Below, piece by piece: positions 46,253 to 55,650 of a stretch of 64,000 nucleotides of DNA. The stretch covers positions 62,001-126,000 of the forward strand of contig NZ_PYWI01000001.1 in NCBI RefSeq assembly GCF_003049575.1, given 5' to 3'. The notes beneath the pieces are model-generated. The model saw nothing but the letters and a program-made list of their open reading frames with translations, was not told where the DNA came from and searched no databases. The translations under genes were made by a program, and so were the position numbers. This DNA is from Lysinibacillus parviboronicapiens (GTDB lineage: Bacteria; Bacillota; Bacilli; Bacillales_A; Planococcaceae). Position 1 is the first letter of the stretch. Each line of letters opens with the position of its first letter.

Positions 46253-47797
46253 TTACGCTTCCACCTTTTCATTTTTTACTACTTCCACAAATTCACCACG
46301 TAATGAATAGGAAGTAGCTTCGATTATTTTAACTTTCACTAACTGACCAATAAGCTCTGCTGGCGCTTTAACATTCACGAGGCGATTTTTACGTGTGTAA
46401 CCTGCAAGGACATTCTCACGACGTTTACTTGTCCCCTCAACTAACACCTCTACAATCTCGCCTTCCAAACCTGCCAATGCTTTTCGGGAATACTCTTGTA
46501 CAACGGCATTTAAACGATGAAGTCGTTGTTTTTTCACATCTTCTGGCACATTGTCAATCATCTTCGCTGCTGGCGTACCCTCACGTGGAGAATAAATATA
46601 CGTAAATGCCATATCGAAGCCAACTTCACGATACAAAGACAGCGTCTCTTCGAATTGCTCCTCCGTTTCGTTTGGATAACCAACAATAATATCAGTTGTT
46701 AATGTGACCCCCGGGATAGCCGCTTTAATTCTATCGACTAAGCCAAGGAAATGCTCCCGTGTATATTTGCGCGCCATGATTTTTAACACTTCATTTGAAC
46801 CTGATTGCACTGGCAAATGAATATGCTCCACTAGGTTACCACCCTTTGCAAGTACCTCGATTAAGTGATCATCAAAGTCGCGTGGATGGCTCGTTGTAAA
46901 ACGAATACGTGGGATATCGATTTTTCTTAACTCATCCATCAAATCTCCAAGTCGGTACTCCATGTCCTCAAAATCTTTTCCGTAAGCATTGACATTTTGT
47001 CCAAGCAACATGATTTCTTTATAGCCTGCAGCCGCGAGCTCTCGAACTTCGGCAATAATTTCCTCCGGACGGCGACTACGTTCCTTACCACGCGTATACG
47101 GTACGATACAGTAAGTACAGAACTTATCACAGCCGTACATAATATTCACCCAAGCTTTAATAGAACCAAGTCGTTTTTTGGGTAGATTTTCGATAACGTC
47201 GCCCTCTTTTGACCAAACTTCGATGACCAATTCTTTCGACATATAAGCTTCTTTTAAAATATTTGGCAGTCGGTGAATATTATGCGTGCCGAATACCATA
47301 TCGACGTGAGGGTAAGTTTTTAATATTTTGTTTACAACGGATTCTTCTTGTGACATACAGCCACATACACCGATGAGCATTTCTGGATTTTTACGTTTAT
47401 ATTTTAACAGGAAGCCAAGTTCGCCGAATACTTTGTTCTCTGCATTTTCACGAATTGCACATGTATTCAGTAACACAACATCCGCTTCCTCAATTATCTC
47501 TGTAGCGGTATAGCCTAGTTGCATAAATATCCCAGCCATCACTTCAGTATCGTGCTCATTCATTTGGCAGCCATATGTACGAATATAAAACGTACGTCCC
47601 TCGCCCATGCCTGCAAACTCTTCTGCAATATTAAAATCCTTATGGTACTTAATTTCTTCTTTCCCACGTTTTTTAGCATCTTTTAATGAAGGTGCTGTAA
47701 AGACCTTCTCAAAATATTTACTATAATCCTTTTCAGGCTTGTCTTCTTTTTTAGGTTGATTGACTTGTTGACTGGCTAATCGTTGTTCCTCATTCAT
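46253..47797 (-). CDS. miaB: tRNA-2-methylthio-N6-dimethylallyladenosine synthase
   Basis: 514 aa. The UPF0004 N-terminal domain has the cluster cysteines in [18 protein letters not shown] and [10 protein letters not shown]. The radical-SAM motif is [19 protein letters not shown]. The TRAM domain is the last 70 residues. It methylthiolates i6A37 made by MiaA. The N-terminal extension of about 60 residues before the first Cys is usual for Bacillus MiaB. AAGGAG lies 13 bases before the ATG, longer than normal, so the start may be slightly off. Confidence 0.95.
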   Translation of the reverse strand: MNEEQRLASQQVNQPKKEDKPEKDYSKYFEKVFTAPSLKDAKKRGKEEIKYHKDFNIAEEFAGMGEGRTFYIRTYGCQMNEHDTEVMAGIFMQLGYTATEIIEEADVVLLNTCAIRENAENKVFGELGFLLKYKRKNPEMLIGVCGCMSQEESVVNKILKTYPHVDMVFGTHNIHRLPNILKEAYMSKELVIEVWSKEGDVIENLPKKRLGSIKAWVNIMYGCDKFCTYCIVPYTRGKERSRRPEEIIAEVRELAAAGYKEIMLLGQNVNAYGKDFEDMEYRLGDLMDELRKIDIPRIRFTTSHPRDFDDHLIEVLAKGGNLVEHIHLPVQSGSNEVLKIMARKYTREHFLGLVDRIKAAIPGVTLTTDIIVGYPNETEEQFEETLSLYREVGFDMAFTYIYSPREGTPAAKMIDNVPEDVKKQRLHRLNAVVQEYSRKALAGLEGEIVEVLVEGTSKRRENVLAGYTRKNRLVNVKAPAELIGQLVKVKIIEATSYSLRGEFVEVVKNEKVEA

Positions 47798-47940
47798 CGC
47801 AATCAGGTAACTCCTTTCAAACGAAATCCGTGCATTCGAATTCCCATTTTACTATTATACTGAATGATTACTACTTCCTACAAGGTTTGCGTACTAAATG
47901 TCGTGGTTTCGACTTAAATACACTTTCTTTCTGCTTGATG

Positions 47941-48000
47941 ATTCTATCCGTCACTTTGCCGGTTCTATCTGTCACTTGCCGGTTCTATCCACCTTACTCC
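47941..48000. repeat. Three tandem 20-21-bp units, intergenic (TTCTATC/TCACTT type)
   Basis: Units begin ATTCTATCCGTCACTTTGCC, GGTTCTATCTGTCACTTGCC and GGTTCTATCCACC..., repeating at 20-21 bases. Same size and copy number as the arrays at 7.14 and 63.11 kb. Its orientation relative to the flanking genes gives no hint of function. Confidence 0.55.
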
Positions 48001-48007
48001 GTTAACG

Positions 48008-48045
48008 CTAAAAAGCCACCGATGACCTGTATCACCGGTGACCTT
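48008..48045 (-). terminator. Terminator of the PHP-to-ABC operon
   Basis: GTCACCGGTGA and TCATCGGTGGC form a stem of about ten pairs, loop TACAGG, followed by TTTTTA on the minus strand, ten bases past the PHP stop. Confidence 0.7.
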
Positions 48046-48054
48046 ACCTTCAAA

Positions 48055-49068
48055 TTATAACTCGATATATTTCTTTTTACGCTCATCAAATCCTAGTATC
48101 GATTGAACACCAAGTCCTTTTAGCACATCCGTATTGGCAAAGGTATACTTCCCAACATCATCAGGGAAATGCGCATCTGAGGAAACAGTAAACTCTACGC
48201 CCTGTTCAACTAACACTTGCAAGAAATGAGAACCCGGGCACATTTCCTTTACGGGATAGCGATAATATAACCCTGCATTGATTTCCGTAGCTGTTTGTGT
48301 TGTAACAAGTGCCTCAGCAATTCGCACATACCAAGCATGTAGAAAAGTTTCATCTTTAAGCTGATAGTTAAAGACTTTAAAATTATCCAAATGCGCCACA
48401 AAATCAAACATCTTTGCGTGTATCATGCTCTCCACAGTCGCAAAAAATTGTCCATACTGCTCCCGCAATGTCGCTGCGTCCATGTGCTCAAATATATTCT
48501 GCGTTTGTGGATTGTCAAAGCCCCAGCCATCCACAAAATGCACAGAACCAATGACATAATCCCATGGATAGTCTTGTAACAGTGACGCTAGCTCTTCTTC
48601 ACCACCCACAAAATAATCCGCTTCTATACCAAGCTTTAATGCAACACCGTGGCGATGCCATTTTTCCTTTGCGTTTGTAATGGCTGATACAAACGTAGCC
48701 ATCTGTTCCGTCATAACACTATCTAGCCAGTAACATTGCAATTGACCGACCTCCGACCTTTCATCCAACTGCATATAGCGTTCAAAATAAGCACGTGTCT
48801 CCTTAAATCGATACAAATGATCAACAATGCCAACCTCTCGTAACCCTAGTCGCTTTGCTTGTTGCAAATATAAATCAAGCCACTCTTCACTGTAACAACC
48901 CTTAAGCAATCGTTGTGCTAAAACCTGTATTTGCCTCTCGATAAGCTCTTTTGAGCCCTTCGACATAACTTCAACTTCATCAAAAAATGCCATGGCCTGC
49001 GAAGTGCGTTCTAACCAACGGAATGAGTAGGGTCCCTCCTCTAAATGCACATGATAATCAATTGTCAT
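48055..49068 (-). CDS. PHP-domain phosphoesterase, histidinol-phosphatase-like
   Basis: 337 aa. The metal-binding residues of the PHP fold are visible: DYHVHLEEG at the N-terminus, EVGIVDHLYRF, LKLGIEADYF, VIGSVHFVDGW, DFVAHLDNF and VSSDAHFPDDVG. The alignment is to the HisK/PhnPP type rather than polymerase-type PHP. It overlaps the DeoR regulator by one base and is the last gene of the transporter operon, so it probably removes phosphate from the imported compound or its breakdown product. The specific substrate is unknown. Confidence 0.8.
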   Translation of the reverse strand: MTIDYHVHLEEGPYSFRWLERTSQAMAFFDEVEVMSKGSKELIERQIQVLAQRLLKGCYSEEWLDLYLQQAKRLGLREVGIVDHLYRFKETRAYFERYMQLDERSEVGQLQCYWLDSVMTEQMATFVSAITNAKEKWHRHGVALKLGIEADYFVGGEEELASLLQDYPWDYVIGSVHFVDGWGFDNPQTQNIFEHMDAATLREQYGQFFATVESMIHAKMFDFVAHLDNFKVFNYQLKDETFLHAWYVRIAEALVTTQTATEINAGLYYRYPVKEMCPGSHFLQVLVEQGVEFTVSSDAHFPDDVGKYTFANTDVLKGLGVQSILGFDERKKKYIEL

Positions 49069-49850
49069 CAGCTTTTCCCTCCACTACCTATCGTCCACAT
49101 TTCTTCGTATGCCTGCCATTCTTCGGGGCATGTCGCATCACAAATTATTTCCGAGCAATCTACCAAGTGGCAAATTCGATAAAATGATTTGCTATTGATT
49201 TTGGAAGAATCGGTTAGTAAAATTGTCATTTTGCTGTTTTCAAGCATTTTTTGAGAAATCAGCGATTCATCTAAATCATAATCATAGACAATACCGTCCA
49301 TTATGCCCCCACACGATAAAAATGCTTTGTCAAAATTCATATTGCCCAACCATTCCAATGTCATGGCACCTGCGACAGAGGACTGTCTTGGATTGGTCGT
49401 CCCACCGAGCAAAATCACCTTGCCTGTCATACGTCTCTCTTCAATGGCTAAGTTAAACTGTGCCGCTGCTGCTATGGAATTTGTGACGACGGTAATATCT
49501 TCGACCGCCATTAAGTAATCAGCAATATGTACCGTTGTTGTTCCTGTATCAACAGCAATCGTATCCCCATCACATATACGCTCCGCAGCTAGCCGAGCTA
49601 TGTTACACTTTGCCTCTTTTTTCATTTGAAGCTTACGCAAAAACGCTGGTTCTGTTCTGACATTCGTATACTGTACTGCTCCACCATGGACGCGCGTTAA
49701 TAAATGCTGTTCCTCTAGTTCATCTAAATCCCGCCGGATAGTTTCTGGTGCTACTTGAAGTGCATCTGCAATGTTTGCGACAATTATTTTCCCATGTACT
49801 TCTAGTTGCTTTAAAATATAATCAAAACGTTCAATTTTTGCATAAGTCAT
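49068..49850 (-). CDS. DeoR-family transcriptional regulator
   Basis: 260 aa. Helix-turn-helix ILKQLEVHGKIIVANIADALQVAPETIRRDLDELEEQHLLTRVHGG, then a sugar-phosphate-sensing (DeoRC) domain with DTGTTTVHIADYL, VTNSIAAAAQF and LSCGGIMDG. The family responds to phosphorylated sugars or similar metabolites. It overlaps the ATPase gene by four bases and PHP by one. It probably controls this operon. Confidence 0.9.
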   Translation of the reverse strand: MTYAKIERFDYILKQLEVHGKIIVANIADALQVAPETIRRDLDELEEQHLLTRVHGGAVQYTNVRTEPAFLRKLQMKKEAKCNIARLAAERICDGDTIAVDTGTTTVHIADYLMAVEDITVVTNSIAAAAQFNLAIEERRMTGKVILLGGTTNPRQSSVAGAMTLEWLGNMNFDKAFLSCGGIMDGIVYDYDLDESLISQKMLENSKMTILLTDSSKINSKSFYRICHLVDCSEIICDATCPEEWQAYEEMWTIGSGGKS

Positions 49851-50848
49851 GATAAAGCAATCACATCTTCCTTAGCCACATAGCACTCATATTTTTTGCC
49901 TATTTCAAACAATTGTCCTCGTTGATGTAATTGTTCCATTGTAAACATACACTCACCCTCAAATGTAGTACGAATGACATTACCACTCATCAATGACTGC
50001 TTCGCTACACCCGAAAAACAAATATCCCCTTCCATTGCCTGTGCATGAATGGCCTCTGGTCGAATAGCAAATTTCAAGCCATCTCCTGGCAATACTCCAC
50101 CGATCATTTTCTCCAGTACTTGCCTTGGCAAGACATTATAATGCCCGATAAAATTAGCAATAAATTCACTTTCCGGTTTTGTATAAATGGCAGTAGGTGT
50201 TCCACTTTGCGCAATTTCCCCATTACTCATGACAAATATTTTGTCAGAAACAGCCATTGCCTCTTCCTGATCATGTGTTACTAATATCATTGTCATATTG
50301 AGCTGTCGTTGAATCGCTCGTAAATCCTCCTGCAATTTTTTTCGAATTTGTGCATCCAGTGCACTAAGTGGTTCATCTAAAAGCAATACCTTTGGACGTA
50401 CAATTAATGCACGTGCTAAAGCAACACGTTGCTGCTGACCACCAGACAGTTCCTTTGGATAAGCGTTCGCTTTTTCTGTTAAATGCACAATGCCAAGTAT
50501 CTCTTGCACACGTTGTTCAATTTCAGCATTATTCACTTTTTGCATATGCAAGCCGAACGCTACATTTTCTTTGACGGTCATATTCGGAAATAGCGCATAA
50601 GATTGAAATACCATTCCGACTTGACGATCTTTTGGTTGAATATCATGCATATCTTTTCCTTCAATTTGTATACAACCTGCAGTGGCATCTGTTAAACCTG
50701 CGACAATGCGTAAAATTGTACTTTTTCCACAGCCACTTGGTCCTAAAAGAGTAATAAACTCCCCTTGCTCAATCCTCATATCGATATTGGACAACACAGT
50801 TGAATGCCCATACTTTTTATGAAGCCCTTCTATGACAATATAGCTCAT
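49847..50848 (-). CDS. ABC transporter ATP-binding protein, spermidine/Fe/phosphonate class
   Basis: 333 aa. Walker A LLGPSGCGKSTILRIVAGL, signature LSGGQQQRVALARAL, Walker B LLLDEPLSALD and H-loop VTHDQEEAMAVSD are followed by a TOBE-like domain (about 240-333). The length and TOBE match the PotA/FbpC/PhnT group. Overlaps the second permease gene by four bases. Confidence 0.9.
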   Translation of the reverse strand: MSYIVIEGLHKKYGHSTVLSNIDMRIEQGEFITLLGPSGCGKSTILRIVAGLTDATAGCIQIEGKDMHDIQPKDRQVGMVFQSYALFPNMTVKENVAFGLHMQKVNNAEIEQRVQEILGIVHLTEKANAYPKELSGGQQQRVALARALIVRPKVLLLDEPLSALDAQIRKKLQEDLRAIQRQLNMTMILVTHDQEEAMAVSDKIFVMSNGEIAQSGTPTAIYTKPESEFIANFIGHYNVLPRQVLEKMIGGVLPGDGLKFAIRPEAIHAQAMEGDICFSGVAKQSLMSGNVIRTTFEGECMFTMEQLHQRGQLFEIGKKYECYVAKEDVIALS

Positions 50849-51630
50849 ATATTTGTAACACCTTTCGATCTTTTTGTTAGCAGTGCGATAACGAACGTTA
50901 ATAGACCCATAAGAACGAGATAAATAAAGACAACTGCACTTGCAATATGTCCACTTGAACTTAGTTTTTTCATTAAATAAATTTGCACGGTTTCAAAGCG
51001 AGAGCCTACGACTAAATTAATAAGTACAAACTCACCAAACAACACTGAAAATGATAACAATGCACCCGCAAATAGGCCTGGATAGACAGTCGGTAAAAGT
51101 ATTGTCATAAATGCCTGCCTTTTAGAGGCGCCCAGTAATTGTGCTGCATCTAAAAGTTGCCTTGCATCAACACTTCGTAGACTATTGCGTGTGCCTTGAT
51201 AAATGTATGGCAAAATACCAATAACATAAGCGCCTAGCACCACTAAAATCATCGGCACACCTACTGTCGTATACACACGAATTAATCCTACTGCTAAAAT
51301 AACCCCTGGGAAGGAATACACCATGACAACTGCCACTTGAATAAATTTTTCATACTGTGGAAAATACAAAACAATGACAAATATCGCAGGGACAATCACG
51401 AACATTGCTACTCCGACCGCTCCACCTGATAATAAAACAGAGCGTCCAAACGCTTGGATAAACTCTGCATCCTGAAATAATGTGGCCAGCCACTTAAACG
51501 TCAGCCCCTCTGGTAAAATCGTTTTATTCCATTTAGAAGAAAAGGCATATAGTGTCGTCGCAACAATCGGCAATACTAAATACAAAACGAAAAAGAGGAA
51601 AAAGAAATCAGCAAAGCCTCTCTTCTTCAT
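50845..51630 (-). CDS. ABC transporter permease, second (PotC/PhnV-like)
   Basis: 261 aa, six helices, with the EAA-type loop ARQLLDAAQLLGASKRQAFMTILLP preceding the last helices. I chose the ATG at 51630, which follows GGGGG by eight bases and overlaps the stop of the first permease (TAATG); the longer start at 51663 lacks support. It forms the channel with the other permease. Confidence 0.85.
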   Translation of the reverse strand: MKKRGFADFFFLFFVLYLVLPIVATTLYAFSSKWNKTILPEGLTFKWLATLFQDAEFIQAFGRSVLLSGGAVGVAMFVIVPAIFVIVLYFPQYEKFIQVAVVMVYSFPGVILAVGLIRVYTTVGVPMILVVLGAYVIGILPYIYQGTRNSLRSVDARQLLDAAQLLGASKRQAFMTILLPTVYPGLFAGALLSFSVLFGEFVLINLVVGSRFETVQIYLMKKLSSSGHIASAVVFIYLVLMGLLTFVIALLTKRSKGVTNI

Positions 51631-52472
51631 TATAATTTCCCCCTTGTCTTTTTGATGCTCCACTCACTTAATAGCATCGCCATTACCATCGTTACTGCCA
51701 GTAATACCGCAATCGCACTTGCTAATTCTGGCTGGGCAAATATATCTCCCTTAATGAGCGCACCGATACGTATTGCGACTAAATTGTAATTACTGCTAGT
51801 TAGTGCATAGGCCGATGCATAGGCGCCCATCGCATTGGCAAACAACACACTAAATGTTCCAACAATACCTGGTAGCATGACAGGGATGCCAATTTTCAAC
51901 CAAAATTGCCATGTAGATGCACCAAGCAGGGCAGCCGCTTCCTTCCATTGTTGTTGTATCCCATCATAAATTGGATACAACAGCATCAATGCTAATGGCA
52001 TCTGAAAATAAATATAAATGAGTAATAAGCCACTCCAGCTATAGAGAGAAAATGACGATAATGCACCAATGTCCCATTTTTCAAAAAGCAAAGTAAATAA
52101 CCCACTATTCCCTAGCAAGACAATGAAAGCAAAGGCTAACGGGATGCCTGAAAAATTTGATGTTAAGTTAGTCAAAATTAGAATTTTCTCTCGAGCTGAC
52201 TCCGAAAAGCGCATGATGGCATAGACCGCAAACAATGTTACAATCAGTGCAATCACGGCGGAGATTGCTGACAAAGTAATACTATTCTTAAAACCTTGTA
52301 GTATATAGTCATTTGTTAGAACAGATTGGTAGTGTTCAAGCGTAAAGCCTTTACTAGTACTAAAGCTCGAGATTACCATATACAGTAGTGGCACTAAAAA
52401 GAATAACAGCACAAGCAATAGGAAAGGGACAAGCCAGGCAAATGATTGCCTTTTAGAGATCACAACGACCAC
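51630..52472 (-). CDS. ABC transporter permease, first (PotB/PhnU-like)
   Basis: 280 aa, six helices. The EAA loop is WKEAAALLGASTWQFWLKIGIPVMLPG. Several GTG starts are possible (52472, 52463); AAAGAAG just upstream does not decide between them. It lies 37 bases after the phosphoesterase gene, the only real gap in the operon. Shares the substrate protein with the second permease. Confidence 0.85.
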   Translation of the reverse strand: MVVVISKRQSFAWLVPFLLLVLLFFLVPLLYMVISSFSTSKGFTLEHYQSVLTNDYILQGFKNSITLSAISAVIALIVTLFAVYAIMRFSESAREKILILTNLTSNFSGIPLAFAFIVLLGNSGLFTLLFEKWDIGALSSFSLYSWSGLLLIYIYFQMPLALMLLYPIYDGIQQQWKEAAALLGASTWQFWLKIGIPVMLPGIVGTFSVLFANAMGAYASAYALTSSNYNLVAIRIGALIKGDIFAQPELASAIAVLLAVTMVMAMLLSEWSIKKTRGKL

Positions 52473-52508
52473 TTCTTTCTGTTAATAAAGTAGAAATAGA
52501 GGCATTCA

Positions 52509-53345
52509 TTAGACCTCTTTTAATGACTGTACGCCCTCTAATAAGAGTGGAACCATCTCCTCCGACGGTTCAATATTCAATAAATAACAGCACAGTGGCG
52601 CGATTTGCAACTGCGAAACAATTCCATTTTTTATACCAACTTTGACATGATTAGAAATGACAAACATTGGTACATGACGATCCTCAGTAGTTATACCACC
52701 ATGATTACCATCACTTGTCATCCCATGATCGGCTGTTACAATAATCTCATAGCCTTGTGCCAAACATTTCGGAATAAACAAAGATAACAGTGCATCTACG
52801 GCCAACACACGATTTCGATACTGTGGTGAATTTGCTGTAAATTTATGCCCATCATCATCTACATTCATCGGATGAATATATAAGAAATCTGGTTGCTTGT
52901 GATCCATTAACCATGCTGCATCCGCAAAAAGATGGCTATCTGGGTAATGATCCTCAAAGTAGAACAAGCCATTGTCAATTGGAAGCTGCGTATCAAACTG
53001 CAATCTATCCTCCATATGCAAAAATGGTGCACGATTATATAATTCACTTACCCAATAATAAGCAGCAGCTGCTGTAGTTAAACCGTTTGACTTAGCCAAA
53101 TGAAATAAGCTATTTTGTGTGGATAAACGCACCGTCATATTGCTTGTTACACCGTGTACGATCGGCGGTGTACCCGTTAAAATGGTTTCGTATAATGGTC
53201 GAGATAAGGATGGTACCTCCGAACAAACCTCATACCTTGCGGCAATTTTGCGTTCTATTAAATGTTGCATGAACCCCATATGTGAACAGGCCGTATCAAA
53301 TCGCAGTGCATCTATGACAATAAGGACAACTTTATTATTTTGCAT
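52509..53345 (-). CDS. Alkaline-phosphatase-superfamily phosphodiesterase, cytoplasmic
   Basis: 278 aa, no signal peptide. Metal ligands: Asp12 in VVLIVIDALRFD, the NVDDDGHKF loop and TADHGMTSDGNHGG. The nucleophile Ser/Thr lies in PSLSRPLYETILTG. It resembles the NPP/phosphonoacetate-hydrolase-type core. It overlaps the binding-protein gene by 11 bases, so import and hydrolysis are co-produced. It probably cleaves a phosphodiester or C-P compound after uptake; the choice cannot be made here. Confidence 0.8.
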   Translation of the reverse strand: MQNNKVVLIVIDALRFDTACSHMGFMQHLIERKIAARYEVCSEVPSLSRPLYETILTGTPPIVHGVTSNMTVRLSTQNSLFHLAKSNGLTTAAAAYYWVSELYNRAPFLHMEDRLQFDTQLPIDNGLFYFEDHYPDSHLFADAAWLMDHKQPDFLYIHPMNVDDDGHKFTANSPQYRNRVLAVDALLSLFIPKCLAQGYEIIVTADHGMTSDGNHGGITTEDRHVPMFVISNHVKVGIKNGIVSQLQIAPLCCYLLNIEPSEEMVPLLLEGVQSLKEV

Positions 53346-54423
53346 GAATTAAAACCTGCTCTTGATAGATTTGTGGAATTTGCTTCGTTGTTTCTTCCCA
53401 TTGCTTTTGATCTTTCACTGGCTGCGCCTTTTTATACATTTCTGCCGGCAGTAATAAGGCCTTCGCATCTTGAGATAGTTCCACATTGTCACGAATTGGT
53501 CGTGCATACCCCTTCGCTAAGTTTTCCTGTCCTGCATCCGATAAAATGTATTCACGTGTTAACATGGCCGCATGTGGATTTTTGGCATACTTATTAATAA
53601 CGGTTGCATAGCCAGATGTCACTGAACCTTCGGATGGGACAACTACATTAAATCGGTGTTCATCAATTTGATGGCGGTAGCCTAGCGCATTAAAATCCCA
53701 TAAGATGGCTACATCAATTTCACCTTTTTCTAAATTGGCTACAGATGGATCTCCTTGTAAACGTCCTTGTTTAGCTAAATCTGCAAAGAAATCGATACCA
53801 GGCTGAATGTTCGATTCATCACCACCGAAAGCCATTGCAGCTGCCAAAATCGCAAATTGGGCTTGGTTTGCTGTTAAGGCATCACCAATACTGACCGTAT
53901 AATCTCCATTTTTAATGTCTTCCCAAGATGTTGGTGCATCTTTCACATTATTAGTATCTGTTAAAAATGAAATTGTTCCCGTATAGCCAACGATCCAATG
54001 TCCTTCATCATCTTTAGCCCATTGTGGAATATCATCCCAATAAGATGTTTTATATGGTAATGTTAAGCCCTTGTCCTTGGCAATTGGTCCAAAAGCAATC
54101 CCTACGTCGCCAATATCAGCTGTTGCATCTTCTTTTTCAGCTTCAAACTTAGCTAGCTCTTCTGCACTCGACATATCCGTATCCTTGTGCTTCAAATTAT
54201 ATTCGGTCCCTAGTTCTTGCCATGTCTCCACCCAGTTCGCCCAAGTATCAGGCATGCCGACTGAGTTTACAACACCTTCTTCTTGCGCCTTTTTAGTAAT
54301 TTCGGCCAACGTCAAATCACTGTTTACTTCACTAGAACTAGATGAACTGTCAGTACAAGCAGCCAACATTGAAATAGCTAACACTCCAACTAGACTTTTC
54401 TTCCACAACTTTTGAATTGCCAT
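53335..54423 (-). CDS. ABC transporter substrate-binding lipoprotein
   Basis: 362 aa. Lipobox LAISMLAAC with Cys23, then a Ser-rich linker (SSSSSSE). The mature part has a family-1-like binding fold with EEGVVNSVGMPDTWANW, FEAEKEDATADIGDVGIAFG and SGYATVINKYAKNPHAAM. It is closest in layout to the Fe3+/spermidine/2-aminoethylphosphonate binding proteins. It is the first gene of the operon, with GGAGGGT before the ATG. The ligand is unknown. Confidence 0.85.
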   Translation of the reverse strand: MAIQKLWKKSLVGVLAISMLAACTDSSSSSSEVNSDLTLAEITKKAQEEGVVNSVGMPDTWANWVETWQELGTEYNLKHKDTDMSSAEELAKFEAEKEDATADIGDVGIAFGPIAKDKGLTLPYKTSYWDDIPQWAKDDEGHWIVGYTGTISFLTDTNNVKDAPTSWEDIKNGDYTVSIGDALTANQAQFAILAAAMAFGGDESNIQPGIDFFADLAKQGRLQGDPSVANLEKGEIDVAILWDFNALGYRHQIDEHRFNVVVPSEGSVTSGYATVINKYAKNPHAAMLTREYILSDAGQENLAKGYARPIRDNVELSQDAKALLLPAEMYKKAQPVKDQKQWEETTKQIPQIYQEQVLIHAK

Positions 54424-54654
54424 GAGATGGACCCTCCATTTGTTTATGTTTATTTTTATTTGCTTACAACAGTAATCTTATAAAACAAACATTAAGCAAG
54501 TGTGGAGCGCTTAAAAATATTCGGTAAAAATTATTGAGGAATTATAAACTCTATGAAGCATGTTTAATAATTAGGGGAATTGTAAAGATTATTATTTTCT
54601 GGCTCATCACCAAAAGTTGGGGATGACATTTGTTAAAATGTATACCATTTATCC

Positions 54655-54875
54655 CGCATTAACGGTCAGTAATTTATCTGTTCCGAAAGCGAAGCGTCAG
54701 GTACAAGACGCCCACCTCAAGTGGAAAGATGAGTGAGAGTCAACTAGCTGGGCGATCAACTGTCCGTAAAAGTCCGATTGGTTCGGGGCAGCAGGATGTT
54801 GGTCACACAAGCTTTTTCACAGGATGTGAAGGTTTTAGCTTGTGTTCCTCTATTTATTGTGGGGGATGAAGAAAA
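54655..54875 (+). ncRNA. Structured RNA candidate (no known family recognised)
   Basis: This gene-free stretch can form ordered helices. GCGTC pairs with GACGC near its 5' end. GATCAACTG...GATTGGTTC form the centre. ACACAAGCT (about 54806-54814) and AGCTTGTGT (about 54837-54845) make a perfect 9-bp stem holding an inner TTCAC/GTGAA hairpin. The segment is GC-richer than its flanks. I could not match it to 6S RNA, tmRNA, RNase P, SRP or a riboswitch core from memory. Confidence 0.35.
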
Positions 54876-54902
54876 CCTCCACTGATTGAAGTTTCACTTT
54901 AT

Positions 54903-55045
54903 ATTTGTTGATTGGAGTGGAGGCTGGGCGACTCCTTGGGGATCAGCGTCACAGATGAGACCCTGGAGCGAGCCACGCGAGTGAAGCGGCTCAGCGGACG
55001 CCCCCAGGAAAGCGCCCAGTCGGAACGGAAATCAACTCCACGTTA
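54903..55045 (+). repeat. GC-rich dispersed intergenic repeat of the Bacillaceae type
   Basis: The sequence starts TTGATTGGAGTGGAGGCTGG, continues CGACTCCTTGGGGATCAGCG, TGAGACCCTGGAGCGAGC, CGGCTCAGCGGACGCCC and closes with CGGAAATCAACTCCACG. Its two ends are complementary (GATTGGAGTGGAGG with CTCCACG/GAAATCAAC). I recognise this as a repeat scattered through many Bacillus-group genomes. Part of the same repeat (GAGTCGCCCAGCCTCCACTTC) appears inverted at about 60031-60051. Confidence 0.65.
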
Positions 55046-55097
55046 TGGTGATGAGCCTATTTTCTTCTGATAGGGGTAATAAGTGGAATCTAGTTTT

Positions 55098-55137
55098 GTA
55101 TGCGCACGTTTGTACAGTGCTTCAAACGTGCACATAC
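55098..55137 (-). terminator. Long hairpin beyond the 125-aa hypothetical gene
   Basis: GTATGCGCACGTTTG and CAAACGTGCACATAC pair over 15 bp (one G-U/A-C-type position) with a 10-base loop. There is no T run on either strand, so termination is uncertain. Confidence 0.4.
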
Positions 55138-55143
55138 CCTAGA

Positions 55144-55521
55144 TTATTCAGACAAACCAAGGAAATCTGCATATGTATGCGGTTCATTTTCCTTTAAAAT
55201 AGATAAAAATGTAAAGGCTAACTGCACAACCGACCACCATTTCATATGGTAGTTCATTTCAAAACGGGCAGGCTCAAATGTAAAAACATCCTGAAAAATC
55301 TCAAGTGGTTCGATGTCTTCATCCTTTAAAATGGATAGAAAACCTAAAAATAATGTATGATCCTTCACTTCTAGGACTTTTCTTTCCACCAAAGCATCGA
55401 TATTTTCAGGCTGATGAAGCTTACAATGGTAGGCAACGTAGTGCTCTAAATCTTGTGCACGCTGCCTCTCTTCTCGTTCCTTTTTCTTTGCAATAAAATC
55501 AATGACGTTATCCACGTACAT
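55144..55521 (-). CDS. Hypothetical protein, 125 aa
   Basis: Soluble, helix-rich protein; no signal peptide or membrane segment. The N-terminus DFIAKKKEREERQRAQDLEHY is strongly charged and helical. The middle holds KDHTLFLGFLSILKDEDIEP and the end WWSVVQLAFTFLSILKENEP is amphipathic; these two share a repeated FLSILK. I do not recognise the family. GAAGAGG before the ATG supports translation. It is separated by terminator-like hairpins on both sides, so it is probably expressed alone. Confidence 0.6.
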   Translation of the reverse strand: MYVDNVIDFIAKKKEREERQRAQDLEHYVAYHCKLHQPENIDALVERKVLEVKDHTLFLGFLSILKDEDIEPLEIFQDVFTFEPARFEMNYHMKWWSVVQLAFTFLSILKENEPHTYADFLGLSE

Positions 55522-55591
55522 CGCCTCTTCTTTTTTCTTTTTATTGTAGCATTTTTTACTATTATTGCCCTGCTATCCCCTCTCTTACTTA

Positions 55592-55635
55592 GACAATAAA
55601 AAAGATGATTGCTAACTATGTAGCAAAATCATCTT
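55592..55635 (-). terminator. Terminator of the lantibiotic-type regulatory operon
   Basis: AAGATGATT and AATCATCTT (9 bp) with a 16-base loop that can pair further (GCTA/TAGC), then TTTTTATTG on the minus strand, 16 bases past the kinase stop. Confidence 0.8.
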
Positions 55636-55650
55636 CTGTTTACTTACTTT

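Noticed and set aside
47830..48060. 76-codon plus-strand ORF
   Set aside because: It runs through the tandem 21-bp units and the terminator and has no protein-like pattern.
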